Shown: positions 1 through 11,410, counted from the first letter of the stretch. The stretch is DNA of 64,000 nt from Ailurus styani (GCA_002007465.1 LNAC01000108.1:1626741-1690740), one strand, 5' to 3'. Notes: generated by a model not told the origin, from the letters alone. A program made the numbers and translations.

Positions 1-574
1 GTCCCCCCTTCTCTCCCACCCCTACCTGTGTGGCCGCAACCCAGGTGGCCACAGGGACAGGCGAGGCTGGGAACACAGCAGGCAGTGACTATGAAGGGCC
101 TCAGAAACCTCCTCCGGGTGACCCAGGCCCCTCAGTCTTCCAAAATGGGAAACTGGGGCGGCTGGCTGTGCCGGCCCGGCCCCAGCCTACTTCAATGGGA
201 CTCTGTTCTTAACCTCCACCCACAGCTGCCTTTCCTAATCGCCTCCTTGAGCCCCTCCCCTGGTGACATCTCCTCTTTGCACAGAGCCCACTGCCGGCTA
301 AATCCCAGGCCAGAGGTGGGTGGGACGGTCGGCACCCCCGCCCCCCACCCACTCCCCCGCAGAGGGCTCCCACGGAGGCCGGCCCGGCTCCCTTGCCCAC
401 GTCCCCATCCCTGCGTCCCCAGCTGAGGCGCACATGGCCCTGCAGCTGTCGGCCTCTCCTGCAGATGGGCTCATGGGGTAGTCTCCATTTTCGGAACAGG
501 CCCAGGCTGAGTCTTGCTTGAACGTGACGGGCTCTTCTCCCAGCCCCACCCCGTCCTAGGCTGTGACCTCTCTC

Positions 575-720
575 CTCTGTGCCTCAGAGGCTTCATCCCT
601 GCAATGGGATCAAGTCCTGTTCATAGAGCATGTGAGCGGATTAAATGAGTTAATGTCATAGAGCGAATGTCCAGCGGTATTTGCCACATAAGAACATTCA
701 AGAAATGCTCGCTCTTATTA
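575..720 (+). repeat. MIR SINE fragment
   Basis: The 3' half of a MIR is seen: a GTGCCTCAG..TTCATC segment followed by GGATTAAATGAGTTAAT at about 638-655. It is diverged and no target duplication is visible. Confidence 0.6.
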
Positions 721-769
721 TTATATTTATCATCACCGTGCGCCCCCCAAAAGCTGTGTGAGGTTCGTA

Positions 770-860
770 GTATAAACCCTATTTTACAGATGAAGAAACC
801 AAGGCTCGGAGAGAAGTCACTTGCCCAGGTTCGCCCAGCCAGGTGATGGCAGACGATGGC
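770..860 (-). repeat. MIR SINE fragment, reverse
   Basis: The reverse-oriented MIR core is present: ATTTTACAGATGAAGAAACC followed by a CACTTGCCCAGG-like stretch and the GCCAGGTGATGGCA motif. Confidence 0.65.
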
Positions 861-1724
861 CCCAGCGTCTGGAGCTGAGCCGAGGGAGTCCGCAGAGGAT
901 GAGGACGGCAGAGGCACAATGGGGGTGGCGGGGGGAAGGTGGGGGTCCCCACACCCCTCCTGCCTGACCCCCAGGGGCTCCCTCCCGCCGCAGCCCCTGC
1001 TGCCGCTGCAGGAGGGGACTCTGCATTCCTGGCTAAGCAGCCGGATTTGCTGTGCTCCCAGAGCTATGAAAAGAATGTTTGCCACGAGCTGAGCCACAGT
1101 CGCCTGTCAGAGGAGCGTGGCCTGAAGGGCCCACGCAGAGCTGCACCGCGGCCAGCAGCCGCCACGGTGGGAGGGAAGAAGGCTAGCCACAGAGAGAGCG
1201 TCCGAGGCCTGTGGCTGCCCGGCAGGGATGGACATGACCGAGCAGGCCTCCTGGGATCTTTCCGGAGAGGAGGCATGCCCTGTGACCCCCACGTCGGCAC
1301 GGCCCCCCGCCACAGGCACTGGGGAGATGCGGGATGGCATTACTGGCCCATCTCATAAATGGGATCATGAGGACCTGGAAGCGAAGTCACCTGAGGTCAC
1401 GCAGCAGCCAGTGGCAAAATTGTCCCCTTCCCTCCAGAGGCGGCCCTCCCTTGCAGGGCCCACCAGGACCACAGCGCACTCTAAGCTACCAGAAAACGCC
1501 ATCCTGGGCCCCTCTCTTCGGGGCTGTCTCCAGGCCTGACCTTCTCATGGTTGCTACTCCTCATGTTCCCACCCCCCGACAAGTGCCTTGGGCTGTGACA
1601 ATGCCTGGGGCACTCGGGACGCTCCACAGTTAAGTTTCCGTCCCTTTCTCCACCAAATCAGGTCCTGGAGAGGGCAGCGACCTGGGAGGTCAGTGGAAAG
1701 AACATGAGCCACAGTGCATCCTCA

Positions 1725-1915
1725 CAGACCTGGGAGTGAATCCCAGCTCCGCACTCAGCAAGGTGACACTTGGCCTGATTACTAACCTCTCTAAGCCTCC
1801 ACTTTGCCCTCTGTTAAATGGGCCACTGATTCCTGCCTTGCAGCATTGTGACAAAGACTAAATGAGACATGTGAACATAGGACCGGGTACATGTTAGGTA
1901 CCAATAAACTCTTAC
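1725..1915 (+). repeat. MIR SINE
   Basis: A near-complete forward MIR. It runs from the GTGAATCCCAGCTC box through CTCTAAGCCTC, the AAATGGG segment and AAATGAGACATGTGAA, to a CAATAAACTC end. Confidence 0.75.
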
Positions 1916-2439
1916 TGTGACCCTCCGCCAAGAGGACAGAAAGAAGTGATGTTAGAGAACCTCAGGGAACAAAGTTCCTTCCGCCCCAGATCCCTGATGG
2001 GCCCTGCTCATGGTGCAGCCTCGGGGAGGAAGGGAAGCCTGAGGCCAGCATCCCAGCTTCTGGTTCGCTTGCACCCCTGGATGCTTGCTGTGTGACCTCA
2101 GGCAGGTTCCTCTGGGAGTCTCCATAAACCCACCCATGAGATGAGCCTATGAGCCCACGGCATGGCCCTCCCCACGAGGCACGAACCCTCTGCCACCCTC
2201 ACTGCCTCCAAGAGCCCAGAATATACACCAATTCAGGTTGCATGGGGACAGTCACCTCCCAATTCAAAACTTTCCAAGAATCTGAATGGAAGCAGGGCCA
2301 AGTCCTCCCACGTCCCTTCCCAGGATCTGCCCAGAGAAGTGTAACCAACACTGATCAGAAGTCTGGGTGAATGTCCCAGGTGCTATGTGTGTGACCTGGG
2401 ACCACTCCTGACCTCTCTGCAAGTGAAACGACCCCAGAG

Positions 2440-2550
2440 ACTAGTATTAGCGTTCTCGTTTTATAGATGGGGAAACTGAGGCACAGGGCTGGGAAGCTGC
2501 TTACCCAGGGTCACGTGGAAAGTAACCCAGGTCTGTCCGACTGCCCAGGA
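2440..2550 (-). repeat. MIR SINE fragment, reverse
   Basis: A TTATAGATGGGGAAACTGAG core followed by GCTTACCCAGGGTCACGTGG, typical of the reverse strand of MIR. Confidence 0.7.
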
Positions 2551-3079
2551 CAGCTCTTCCCCTCACTGCCCAGGCTGCCCTCACTCAAGACCCACTGTCC
2601 ACACCCCAGCTCCCTGGAAATGCCCACAGAACAGAGTGGGTCCAGAATTCCCTTTCTGGGAGTATGACTTCCCTGGCTGATGTCTGGGGGGTCGCGTGCG
2701 CCTGTAGGGGCTCACCACCCACTCGGGCTTCTGGACACACCCCAGGCCTCCCAGAAGCTATGTCCCCGAATTCATGGCCACGCTCCACATCCAGTCCCTC
2801 GCCATCTCAGCATACCAGACACCTGGGTCCAAACCCATAATCTCCCCTCCACCTGCTGCCTCGGCGGATAGGCCGCAGTCGCCCAGGGCAAAGGTCCTGG
2901 CCCCCGCCTCCTCGCCCCCACGGCCAGTCAGTCACTGAGGCCCGGCCAGCCTCTCCCCTTCCTCCCTTCCATCTAGTCCTTCCTCTCATCCCCATGGCAA
3001 CCACCCACCTCAACCCTCGTGGTCTTCCCCTTCCAACAGCCCAGCCCCCTCAGCAAGGTCCTTGCCTATAAGATGCCCT

Positions 3080-3480
3080 TTGTTCCTGGCCCCCAGAGCA
3101 ACTGCAGGGACTCCCAGGGTGCACTGTGTCTCTGGTCAGCGCCCTTGGAAATCACACCCCAAAGCAGTACTCAGTCCCACTCGTTCCCCCACGGTGTGAG
3201 CCACCAATTACTCACTGTCCCCTAAGAGAACCTTCCTACCTCCACACCTCTGCACCTGCTCTTCCCTCTGGTTGGAATGGCCTCCCTTCACCCTGTCCAC
3301 CACCCGCACCTGTCAAAGTTCGCATTCTCCTTGAAAGTGCCAGCCGGGGTCACCTCTTTGCTGCTGCCTCCCGGAGAGCCCCTCCCTCCCGCACTTTGGC
3401 GTGCCCGGTGCCTCCCCCTCGATGGGCACCCGAGACACAGCTGCACCCCATAGAGAGGCCCCTGCGCCCCTCTGGTCCTT
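3080..3480 (+). repeat. LINE L2 fragment
   Basis: It contains the L2 segment encoding the end of the reverse-transcriptase ORF: CACCTGCTCTTCCCTCTG, then GGAATGGCCTCCC, then a TCACCTC stretch. It is heavily diverged. The young CAN-SINE follows directly. Confidence 0.55.
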
Positions 3481-3489
3481 CGACCCCAA

Positions 3490-3694
3490 TTCTTTTTTTT
3501 TTTTTTTTAAGATTTTATTTATTTATTTGACAGAGAGAGAGAGAGATCACCAGTAGGCTGAGAGGCAGGCAGAGAGAGAGGAGGAAGCAGGCTCCCTGCT
3601 GAGCATGGAGCCTGATGCGGGGCTGGATCCCAGGACCCTGAGATCATGACCTGAGCCGAAGGCAGAGGCTTAACCCACTGAGCCCAGGCGCCCT
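3490..3694 (-). repeat. CAN-SINE, young mustelid type, reverse
   Basis: It runs from the poly(T) start and AAGATTTTATTTATTTATTTGACAG tail to a tRNA-derived head that reads AGCCCAGGCGCCC. The flanks CGACCCCAATTCT (3481) and CGACTCCAACTCT (3695) are a slightly diverged target-site duplication, which confirms retroposition. Confidence 0.95.
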
Positions 3695-4019
3695 CGACTC
3701 CAACTCTGTAAGTGCCTTGGGCCACAGATGGGACCAGCTCATTGAGGTCCCACCGTCCCATAAGGAGAGCCCCACGCCTCCCACTGGGGGGTCTGGAGTG
3801 GGCTCGGGGGGGCAGCAGTCCTGGGAGGCTGGGGCTCAGACCAGGGGCAGGGGAGGTTGTGGGGGGCGGTTAGGCTAACAGCCCTGTTTGGTATCTTTCC
3901 CCCCCTTCTTGTGAGCAAACACATTTACTTCCATTTTTTCTTTCCCCTTCCACTGAGCCAAAGAGCGGAAACGCTCATTTTCCCTCTGATGGACAAAGTG
4001 AAACCGGAGAAAGAGACCC

Positions 4020-4290
4020 TGGTGAGTGTGTCTGAGTGTGAGTTTGAGTGCGAGTGTGTGTGTGTGTTGTCGTGTCTGAGTATGTCTGGCTGGGCTCAGT
4101 GGGGCCCACCACGCGTCTGGAGGAGTTTGGGTGTGAACGTGGTGGGTGCGCACGAACATGCCCGTCATTTTAACGTCCGTGGCGGCGCGTGTTCAGAACA
4201 TGCCCACACGTGTGGTTGTGTATGACCGTCAGTGATGGGGAGCGTAGGTGCGTGTGACCGTGCACGTCTGCGGTGGGCCCTCCTCATTCT
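4020..4290 (+). repeat. Degenerate TG-rich low-complexity DNA
   Basis: Interrupted (TG)n with GAGTGTGAG units, thinning into TG-rich sequence toward 4290. It is a decayed microsatellite rather than a gene. Confidence 0.6.
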
Positions 4291-4699
4291 GGGGTGACTG
4301 TCCGAGGATCTGTTGGTGTGCCCCAGGCCAGCGCGAAGCCAGCGGAGCCCCTGCGCCCTGACCGAGACTGCCCGCTCCCCACAGTCCGTGCCCGCCAGAC
4401 CCCCGCGCCTCTCCTGGGCTCTAGAATGGGCACCCCCATCAGCTCAGGGGGTGAGGGTCCATGCCCAGAGAGAAGCCCCAGGCTGCCTGACCCCCTGCCA
4501 CGCCAGCCCCCCGCCGATCCGAATGCCCGCGGTGGCTCCCGGGCGGCTGCTCTTGCTAAGGACACTCCGGGGGGGATGGAGGCTGGCCACAGGCAAGGGC
4601 ACAGGTCTGAGCAAGAGGCACAACAGGCAGATGGGAGGAAGTTTTTCTGGGTCCCCAGGACCGCCGGAGGGAGGTCAGTGGCATCACCATAGGGAGCCT

Positions 4700-4850
4700 A
4701 GCAGGTTCTCACACACACACTGGGGGTCTCACCCAAGCACACACTGACGGACACACACATTAATAACATACTGGCGGACATTCGCTGTCCCCCTCACACC
4801 CCACAAACGCACACACTGACAGGCTCACACTCAGGTACACACACAACCAG
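4700..4850 (+). repeat. Degenerate CA-rich low-complexity DNA
   Basis: Short CACACA blocks separated by CTGACGGA and CTCAC words. Together with the TG-rich patch 0.5 kb upstream it could fold back as an imperfect inverted pair. Confidence 0.55.
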
Positions 4851-5449
4851 CAAACTCAGAGGGTTCGACTTTCCCCAGCTGGCGGCTCCTGAGCCCCTCT
4901 GGCTGAACAGTGCTTCTGTACCCAAGGCCTCCCGGGGCCCCTGCGTCGCCAGCCCCCGAACAGACACACCGGGGAGGCCGTTCTGGGGCCCTCGGACCCC
5001 AGGCCCTCTCACCCCTGCAAGTCTCAGGTCTGAGCTGCGGTGGGGGTGTGCTGAGCGTCTAGTAGGGACAAACCTCAGTCTCCGGTTTGGGGGTGCTGCC
5101 AGAACACCTAGACTAGGAGGGACTTGGGGGCAGAAGCAGAAAAACAGAGGAACTGGAAGGTGGCCAGCAGGCCAGGAATGGCAGAAAGATGGGGAGAGGG
5201 GGAAGGGAGGAGCTGGGGGCTTCCCCTGCCCGAGGCTGGAGGGGACTCTAAGGCCCCTCACCCCTCCTCTCTCCTCCACCGCCCTGTGGGGGAAGCTTTG
5301 GCGCTCCCATTTCACAGGTGGGAAGGGAGACTCCCAGGGGTGACGTGATGTCCCCAGAGCCCCATCATGGGGGATCCCACTGGCTGCCTGTTGCTGGAGC
5401 CCCCACTTCTGGGAGAGGAAGGGAGGAGAGGGCTTTATCCGGGATTCTG

Positions 5450-6320
5450 CCTGGGTAGCTCCGGCCGGGGAAACGGGGCGCAGGGAGCGGGACAGGCTCC
5501 CCCATCCGAGCGCCGACCCCCTGGCCCGAGGCCCCATCTCATCCCCACCCCGCGGCCCGAGGTGCTGGCCCGGACAGGACAGTCTCAGGGGCAGCCTAGG
5601 CCGGTCCGGCCCTCGAAGCCCCCAAACCCCGCGTCCGCGCGGGCCTCCCCGCCTTTACCTGCAGGGGCGACCGCGGGGTGCCGCTCCCGGCCCTCTAGGG
5701 CCGCCGGGGCGCGCGGGCTCCGGGCAGGGGGCGTCGTCGAGGTCCGCGCCGGCGGGGCTCNNNNNNNNNNNNNNNNNNNNNNNNNNNNNNNNNNNNNNNN
5801 NNNNNNNNNNNNNNNNNNNNNNNNNNNNNNNNNNNNNNNNNNNNNNNNNNNNNNNNNNNNNNNNNNNNNNNNNNNNNNNNNNNNNNNNNNNNNNNNNNNN
5901 NNNNNNNNNNNNNNNNNNNNNNNNNNNNNNNNNNNNNNNNNNNNNNNNNNNNNNNNNNNNNNNNNNNNNNNNNNNNNNNNNNNNNNNNNNNNNNNNNNNN
6001 NNNNNNNNNNNNNNNNNNNNNNNNNNNNNNNNNNNNNNNNNNNNNNNNNNNNNNNNNNNNNNNNNNNNNNNNNNNNNNNNNNNNNNNNNNNNNNNNNNNN
6101 NNNNNNNNNNNNNNNNNNNNNNNNNNNNNNNNNNNNNNNNNNNNNNNNNNNNCGGGGCGGGGCCTCCACCCGCCTCTTTCCACAGCCAGGGCCAAGGCCC
6201 GCGCCCCGCCCGGCAGAGAGCGCTCGCCCAGCCCGGGCCTCGACGTGCGCCCCCCTCCCTGCGTCCGGAGCTGAGACCCCACACACCCGCGCGTCCCCAT
6301 TCATTCTCGCGCACGCTGTG
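5450..6320. promoter_or_regulatory. CpG island interrupted by a gap, probable COL8A2 promoter
   Basis: Both sides of the run of Ns are very GC- and CpG-rich (for example GGCGCGCGGGCTCCGGG before it and CGGGGCGGGGCC after it), unlike neighbouring DNA. Position and synteny from memory suggest the 5' end of minus-strand COL8A2. No start codon or splice pair could be assigned, so the gene name is inference. Confidence 0.5.
5761..6152. other. Assembly gap (392 N)
   Basis: A run of Ns inside the CpG island, as expected where short reads fail on high GC. The open frames that span it on both strands have no meaning. Confidence 0.99.
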
Positions 6321-6559
6321 TCTGCGTCTGGGCCCCGTGCCGAGAGGGTTACCGTCTAGGGGGACACAGACCTGCCACTAAGGAGGAGGGCATGGTCGAT
6401 GCGGGACGGGGCAGCACCGCAGTTGTGGTCCATAAAAGAGCAGTCCACGGCTTCCTGCAAATGGTGACCTTGGCTGAGGGTGGAGGGCTCCGGCCCTCCA
6501 AGGGGAGGAAAGAGGAGATGTCGTGGGCTGCACCTTTGGGTCAAGGGAGGTGAGCCTGT

Positions 6560-7065
6560 GTGCTCAGAGGCAGGCAGGGACCGATGCTGTGCAATTTTGT
6601 AGGCCGTGCTGAAGCTGGTTAGACTTGACCTTCGGGGAAATGGGAAGCCCCTGAAGATAGGAGCAGAGTACGGTGACATGGTCAGAGCTGTGCTTTAGAA
6701 AGAGCCCCGCTGTCTGTGCAGAACACAGAGGCAGGGACACAGGGGAGAAGGCCACTGGGATAATCCTGCTGGTCCACTGAAGCAGGCAAATGGTGGGGGT
6801 TGGAGGGGAAGGGTCAAGGGTGAGAGGAGTTAAGAAGGTGGAATAGGCAGAATTTAGATGTAGAGGTGAGGGGCCTGGAAGGAAGGAGGTATCAAGGACA
6901 GTGCCCAGAACTGTGGTTAGGGAATGGGGAGGTGGCCGTCCCGAAGAAGGAGGGTGGTCAGATGCATTGAGTTCGACACGCCTGTGGGATTTCCATGTTA
7001 TCCAGAAGGGAAGTGAGCGTTCTGGGCTAGAGATTAGGGGCCCATGGTGACAGATGATGACTAAT
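6560..7065 (-). repeat. LINE L2 relic covering part of the RT ORF
   Basis: Read on the minus strand this is L2. The plus strand shows the familiar complement, including TTGTAGGCCGTGCTGAAG, GGGAAGCCCCTGAAG and GTGACATGGTCAGAG. A minus-strand frame of about 168 codons happens to stay open through it, with the remnant words LPFWITWKSH. It is a decayed copy, not a gene. Confidence 0.7.
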
Positions 7066-7924
7066 GCCACTTAGGCAATGCCTACGCAAGGACGGCAGGG
7101 AGAGGAGGAAGCCAGGACACAGGGAACACCAAATTCAAAGGGCACGCAAAGGAAGAGGGGTCAGCAAAACAGAGCAAGAAGGTGAGGGGAAAAACCAGGA
7201 GAGCAGTGACTCAGAAGGCAAAGCACAGAGTGTTTCTAGAAGGCCAGGGAGCCCCCAGGGTCAGGTGTCACAGAAGTCCAGCAATGAGGGACTGCTGGTC
7301 GGGGTGGGGGGCCAGGGAGCAGCCAGGCTGCAGAGGCTGAAGGAACAGCCCCACGGGAGGGTAGGGGCAGCGAGTGCACTGGGGGAATTCAGATGAACTG
7401 AGGCCAGCAGAAGGGGTTTGGAGTGAGGGTGCCTGTGCGTGTGTGTGTTTTCTAAGTGGGAAATGCTGGAGCCCTCAATAGGTCTAGAAAAGGGGTAGGG
7501 AGGGCCAACGGCAGCCTGTCTCTGGGTCTGGGCCTGCCTCCGTCGCCCCCTCCCCCTCCTACTGCCTGCCCTCCAAGGGCCTCCCACTTTGCTGTCCTCC
7601 TGCCAAGGTACACACCAGCCCCATCGCTCCTCAGCGGGGCCTCTCACCCTTGCCCACCTCCAGAGACTGGGCCCGTTCCTGTCCTACCCCTCAGACCGGG
7701 GAGGTTACAAGAGGTCTTTGGCTCTGGCCTCCTGGCCCGAGCCAGCCTGGAGGGACGATGGGTGGCCGGGCCAGGGCACTCCCCTAAGAAGGAGAGGGGG
7801 CCAGTGGACAAGGGCCCTAAGAGGACGCTGGCCCTCCCCCAAAGCTGGTTTGAGAACCAGGCCCTAGATAAGGATCAGATGGGGGGTGGCGAGTGTTTGG
7901 AGAGGGGTTGGGAGCTGAGGAGCA

Positions 7925-8105
7925 GGGGCTGAAAGTTGACAGCCTGGACTCCGGAGTTACACGGCTGGGTTCAAGTGCCCCATCCAGCCGCACACCTTGC
8001 AGCAAGTTACCTAACCTCCAGTGCTCGGTTTCCTCATCTGAAAAGCTCACAGGCAGGCTAGTTGTGAGGATTAGAGCCCTCAATCCGAGGAGAGCCCTTA
8101 GCTCT
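7925..8105 (+). repeat. MIR SINE
   Basis: Forward MIR with GGGTTCAAGTGCCCCATCC, GCAAGTTACCTAACCTCC, GTTTCCTCATCTGAAAAG and TTGTGAGGATTAGAGCC in the canonical order. Confidence 0.75.
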
Positions 8106-8689
8106 GGGTGTAGGCTGTTCTCAGAGAGGGGAGGGGCCCTCAGGGAAGAGGGAGCGGGCCGGCGGGGCTGCACTGTGCTGGGGAAGGGGTCCTGTGGGCT
8201 GCGTGCACACAGACCCTGACACACACTCAGCCCATGCCCCGCAGGATCGCACCCCTGCTTCTCCTGACTCACTCCTTGAACATTCCTGAGGCCCTGGGGC
8301 CTGGGTCTCTGTGGCACACACGGTCCCCGCCCTCTCTCTTCTTCCGCCCAATGCCCTGCAGTGGGAAAGGGTTCAGCTCCTTCATTCAACCCACCCTGGG
8401 AGCCCCAGTCCGGGCCCTGGCCTGTTGTCCTGGAGCCCTGGTGTTTCCCGGACTCTCCAGGTGGACCTCAGCTGCCCCACCCCCACCAGAGGCTGAGACA
8501 GCCTTGCCATGACCTTGCCACAGCTGCCTCCTTGTCCACCAGCTCTTTGCATAGCAAACTTCAAGACAGGAAATGAGTGTCCTAGAGCCAGATGTCTACA
8601 GACTCTCCCACCAAGGTTCACCTCTGGGCTAGGCCACCCTACTTGCCAGGGGCTTCCATCTTTGGTTTGTTTCTGGTGGTGTCCGGGTA

Positions 8690-9060
8690 TCAGTGGGTCA
8701 GCTCTGCCAGGGGTTGCCTGCTGTGTGGCTTTGAACGAGTTACTGCCCCTCTCTGGGCTTCAGCTCCTTCAGCCACAAGAATCAGAGGTTGGCAGAGAGG
8801 ATTCAAGGACTATTCTAGGACATCTGGCTGGCTCAGTCAGTAGAATGTGTGACTCTTGATCTTGGGGTCATGAGTCCAAGCCCCAAATTGGACATGACGT
8901 TACTTAAAATTCTTTAAAATTTTATTATTATTTAAAGAAAGGTTTAAAAAAAATTTTTTTTAAAGGACTGTTCTAGACCTGAGCAGGGGTATCAAATGGG
9001 GTGGGTGTTTAAAATGAACCAGACGAGGCATGTAACCTGCTTAGTGCAGCCCCTGGCAGA
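8690..9060 (+). repeat. MIR SINE split by a CAN-SINE
   Basis: The MIR 5' part (GTGTGGCTTTGAACGAGTTAC, CTCTGGGCTTCAG) ends at 8818. Its 3' part (TTTAAAATGAACCAGACGAGG, CAGCCCCTGGCA) resumes at 8977. The interval holds a younger CAN-SINE with its own target duplication. Confidence 0.7.
8819..8962 (+). repeat. Older CAN-SINE inserted in a MIR
   Basis: An old-type element with GGCTGGCTCAGTCAGTAGA and GACTCTTGATCTTGGGGTCA boxes and an A-rich tail. Flanked by AAGGACTATTCTAG (8805) and AAGGACTGTTCTAG (8963), a 14-bp target duplication with one mismatch. Confidence 0.9.
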
Positions 9061-9074
9061 GCCAACGTTGGCAG

Positions 9075-9215
9075 CCGCCCAGTGGTTCAGAGTATGGGCT
9101 GAGGAGTCAAGCAGACCTGGGTTTGGATCCCAGTTCTGCTTCTCTGTGACTGTGGGCAAGTGACCTCATTTCTCCAAACCTCGAATTCCTCCTCTTTAAA
9201 AGAGGGGTAATGATA
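9075..9215 (+). repeat. MIR SINE
   Basis: Forward MIR: GTTTGGATCCCAGTTCTGC, GTGACTGTGGGCAAGTGACC, and a CCTCTTTAAAAGAGGGGTAA segment. Confidence 0.8.
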
Positions 9216-9224
9216 GTCCCGAAC

Positions 9225-9450
9225 AATAACAGCTAATTCTCCCGGGGCTCTTCCTCCCTGCCAGACACCACTGGGAGTGCTTTCTGTGGATTAACTCATT
9301 TAATCCTCGCAAACCCTTTGAGATTGGTATCACCACAGTTCCCACTTTGTAGATGGGAAAACTGAGGCACAGACGGGTTAACTGACTCCCCCACAGTGAC
9401 ATAGCTGGGAAGTGGGTGAGCTAGGAGTTGATTCTAGGCAGACTGGTCCC
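9225..9450 (-). repeat. MIR SINE, reverse
   Basis: Reverse MIR beginning AACTCATTTAATCCTCGCAA and running through TAGATGGGAAAACTGAGGCA and CATAGCTGGGAAGTGG. It abuts the forward MIR at 9215, forming an imperfect inverted pair. Confidence 0.8.
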
Positions 9451-10501
9451 GTCTACCCACTGGGCCGCAGGGGATGGAAGAGAGTTAGTATGAAGTCTAC
9501 ACAGTCCAGGTGCATAGAAGGGACTCAATTAATGTGCATAGTCTTTATTGCTGTTACCATAAGTCTCTTATTCATTCTAAATTTCTATCTTGATCTGCTA
9601 ATAAGAAAACTCTCTAGGCTCCAGTTTGGAGCCTGGGAAGGGCCTGGATGGAACCTTCCTCTTGCCACCATTCCATCTGTCTGACAAGCTGAGGAGGGGA
9701 GAGGGATGTTTGCACAGATGTGTGGCCTAGGGTGTGCAGATAGTCTGGGGAGGGCTGTGGTGCTCGTAAATTCCTGCTCCACCAGCGCCTTAGTGATTCT
9801 GCAGCCCCCCTTCCCCACCAACTCCCACATCTGCTGGAGGACTGACTCCTGGTTCTACAGTTCCTGGGAAGTCCTTCCCTGTGTCTCACCCTCCTTCCTT
9901 CCTTTCCAGTTGCCAGAGGCCTCTCCTACAGGACTAGAGAAGTAAAGACCCTCCTGCAACCCCCACCCCCCCTCACTTTCACCCCGGGGGATCGCTCAGC
10001 CCCATCCTCAAAAATCCCAGTAATGCAGAGGAAATTAAAGTTACCTTAAATGTTCTAATCTTATAACAATTTTGCTTCAATCAACATCTAAATGTGACCA
10101 CATGTGCCCAGACCACCCAGTGCCCTGGTTGGTGGCTTGGTGGGGGGAGCGGTGAGCTCCTGAAGATGGAGGGACGAGGGCTGCTGTCAGGCATGGCCTG
10201 GCTCTGGAAAGGCTCCCTGGGGAGGAGGTCTGCAGGCCTCTGGGCCCTCCCTCTGCTTTCTCCTGGCCTGCCCTCCCTTCTGCACCTCTCTCAGGCAGGC
10301 TGGGAAGCATGGCAGACCGTGGCTGGAGTCTGCTTCTACTCTGTCTGGGACATCCAGGCTTGGGGACAGCCGGGGACTCAGGCAAAGGGAGGCCAGGCTG
10401 GCTCTGTGGGCACGCCTGCCTGTGCAGTCGCACAGAGCTCCCTGCTCCGATGGGCCTGGTTTACTGCTATGCTGGTCATCTTGAAATTCGTAATCATTTT
10501 T

Positions 10502-10903
10502 GGGCGCCTGGGTGGCTCAGTGGGTTAAAGCCTCTGCCTTTGGCTCAGGTCATGGTCTCAGGGTCCTGGGATTGAGGCCCGCATCGGGCTTCCTGCTCAC
10601 TAGGGAGCCTGCTTCCTCCTCTCTCTCTGCCTGCCTCTCTGCCTACTTGTGATCTCTCTCTGTCAAATAAATAAATAAAGTCTTTATTTTATTTTTATTT
10701 TTTTAAAGATTTCATTTATTTATTTCACAGAGGGAGAGAGATCACAAGGAGGCAGAGAGGCAGGCAGAGAGAGAGGTGGGGAAGCAGGCTCTCCGCTGAG
10801 CAGAGAGCCCGATGTGGGGCTCGATCCCAGGACCATGGATCATGACCTGAGCTGAAGGCAGAGGCTTAACCCACTGAACCACCCNGTCTTAAAAAAAAAA
10901 AAA
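10502..10903. repeat. Nested pair of CAN-SINEs with a shared outer target duplication
   Basis: A forward SINE (about 10502-10684) has a second SINE in reverse orientation (about 10685-10890) inserted into its A-rich tail. The remainder of the tail follows as poly(A). The whole unit is flanked by the exact 19-bp duplication GAAATTCGTAATCATTTTT at 10483-10501 and 10904-10922. The word GTCTT occurs on both sides of the inner element. A single N at 10885 replaces the expected AGGCGCCC head end of the inner copy. Confidence 0.92.
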
Positions 10904-11046
10904 GAAATTCGTAATCATTTTTGACCATAGGTTCTACATTTTCATTTTGCACTGAGCCCCATAAACAGTGTAGCAGGTCCTGGTGGAGGCCCACATACCC
11001 CTCTGTCTGTGGGCCCTCCTGACTTCTTCCTCACACTCAGTCAATA

Positions 11047-11150
11047 CCCTGTCAATAAATATTTCTTGAGCACCTACTTTGTGCTGAAAAGTAGCCCTGG
11101 ATGCTTGGGGATACAGTGATGAACACCCCAGACACAGCCCTGAGTTCACA
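11047..11150 (-). repeat. LINE L2 3' end, reverse
   Basis: Plus strand reads AATAAATATTTCTTGAGCAC, ACTTTGTGC, then GATACAGTGATGAACACC: the complement of the L2 3' untranslated end. Confidence 0.7.
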
Positions 11151-11224
11151 AAATTACTCCGCACACACTCAGCCCCTGAGCTATCCACATGTAGTAGTTT
11201 TACAAGACAGTTCCATACTAACAG

Positions 11225-11410
11225 TCCTGTTCATCATAATTGTCAATTAGGGAACACTCGGAATACACCAGGAAATTTATATGCTGCACCTCGGTTCATC
11301 CTCAAAACAGCCCGTCACGTGGGCATTACTATAATCCCCATTTTGAACCGGATGAGAAGCTGATGCTCAGAGTTCAATCCTTCGCTCAGTGTCTTGTAAC
11401 CAGTAAGCAG
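11225..11410 (-). repeat. MIR SINE, reverse
   Basis: Reverse MIR with TTCATCCTCAAAACAGCCC, ATAATCCCCATTTTG and a diverged GAGAAGCTGATGCTCAGAG core. Confidence 0.65.

Larger units (their letters stand above)
1..5450. other. Non-coding stretch, probable COL8A2 first intron
   Basis: No exon could be supported on either strand. The stretch holds MIR fragments, an L2 fragment, one young CAN-SINE and TG/CA-rich low-complexity DNA. It lies on the far side of a CpG island from TRAPPC3. In the human order COL8A2 (minus strand), TRAPPC3, MAP7D1 (from memory), this would be intron sequence downstream of a non-coding COL8A2 exon 1. That placement is inference only: no collagen Gly-X-Y coding sequence is present here. 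Confidence 0.35.

Noticed and set aside
4000..4030. Possible plus-strand exon ending at a GTGAGTGTG donor
   Set aside because: The donor-like word is part of the following TG-rich repeat, there is no matching acceptor or conserved peptide, and the expected gene here runs on the other strand.
4794..5537. 247-codon minus-strand open frame
   Set aside because: Low-complexity, Pro/Ser/Arg-rich, with no family resemblance. It overlaps CA-rich DNA and the CpG island shoulder, with no splice or promoter support.
5367..6359. 330-codon open frame and its minus-strand counterparts across the CpG island
   Set aside because: Most of the length is Ns, which count as open by default.
6564..7070. 168-codon minus-strand open frame
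   Set aside because: It coincides with a decayed L2 reverse-transcriptase segment and is a chance survivor, not a host gene.
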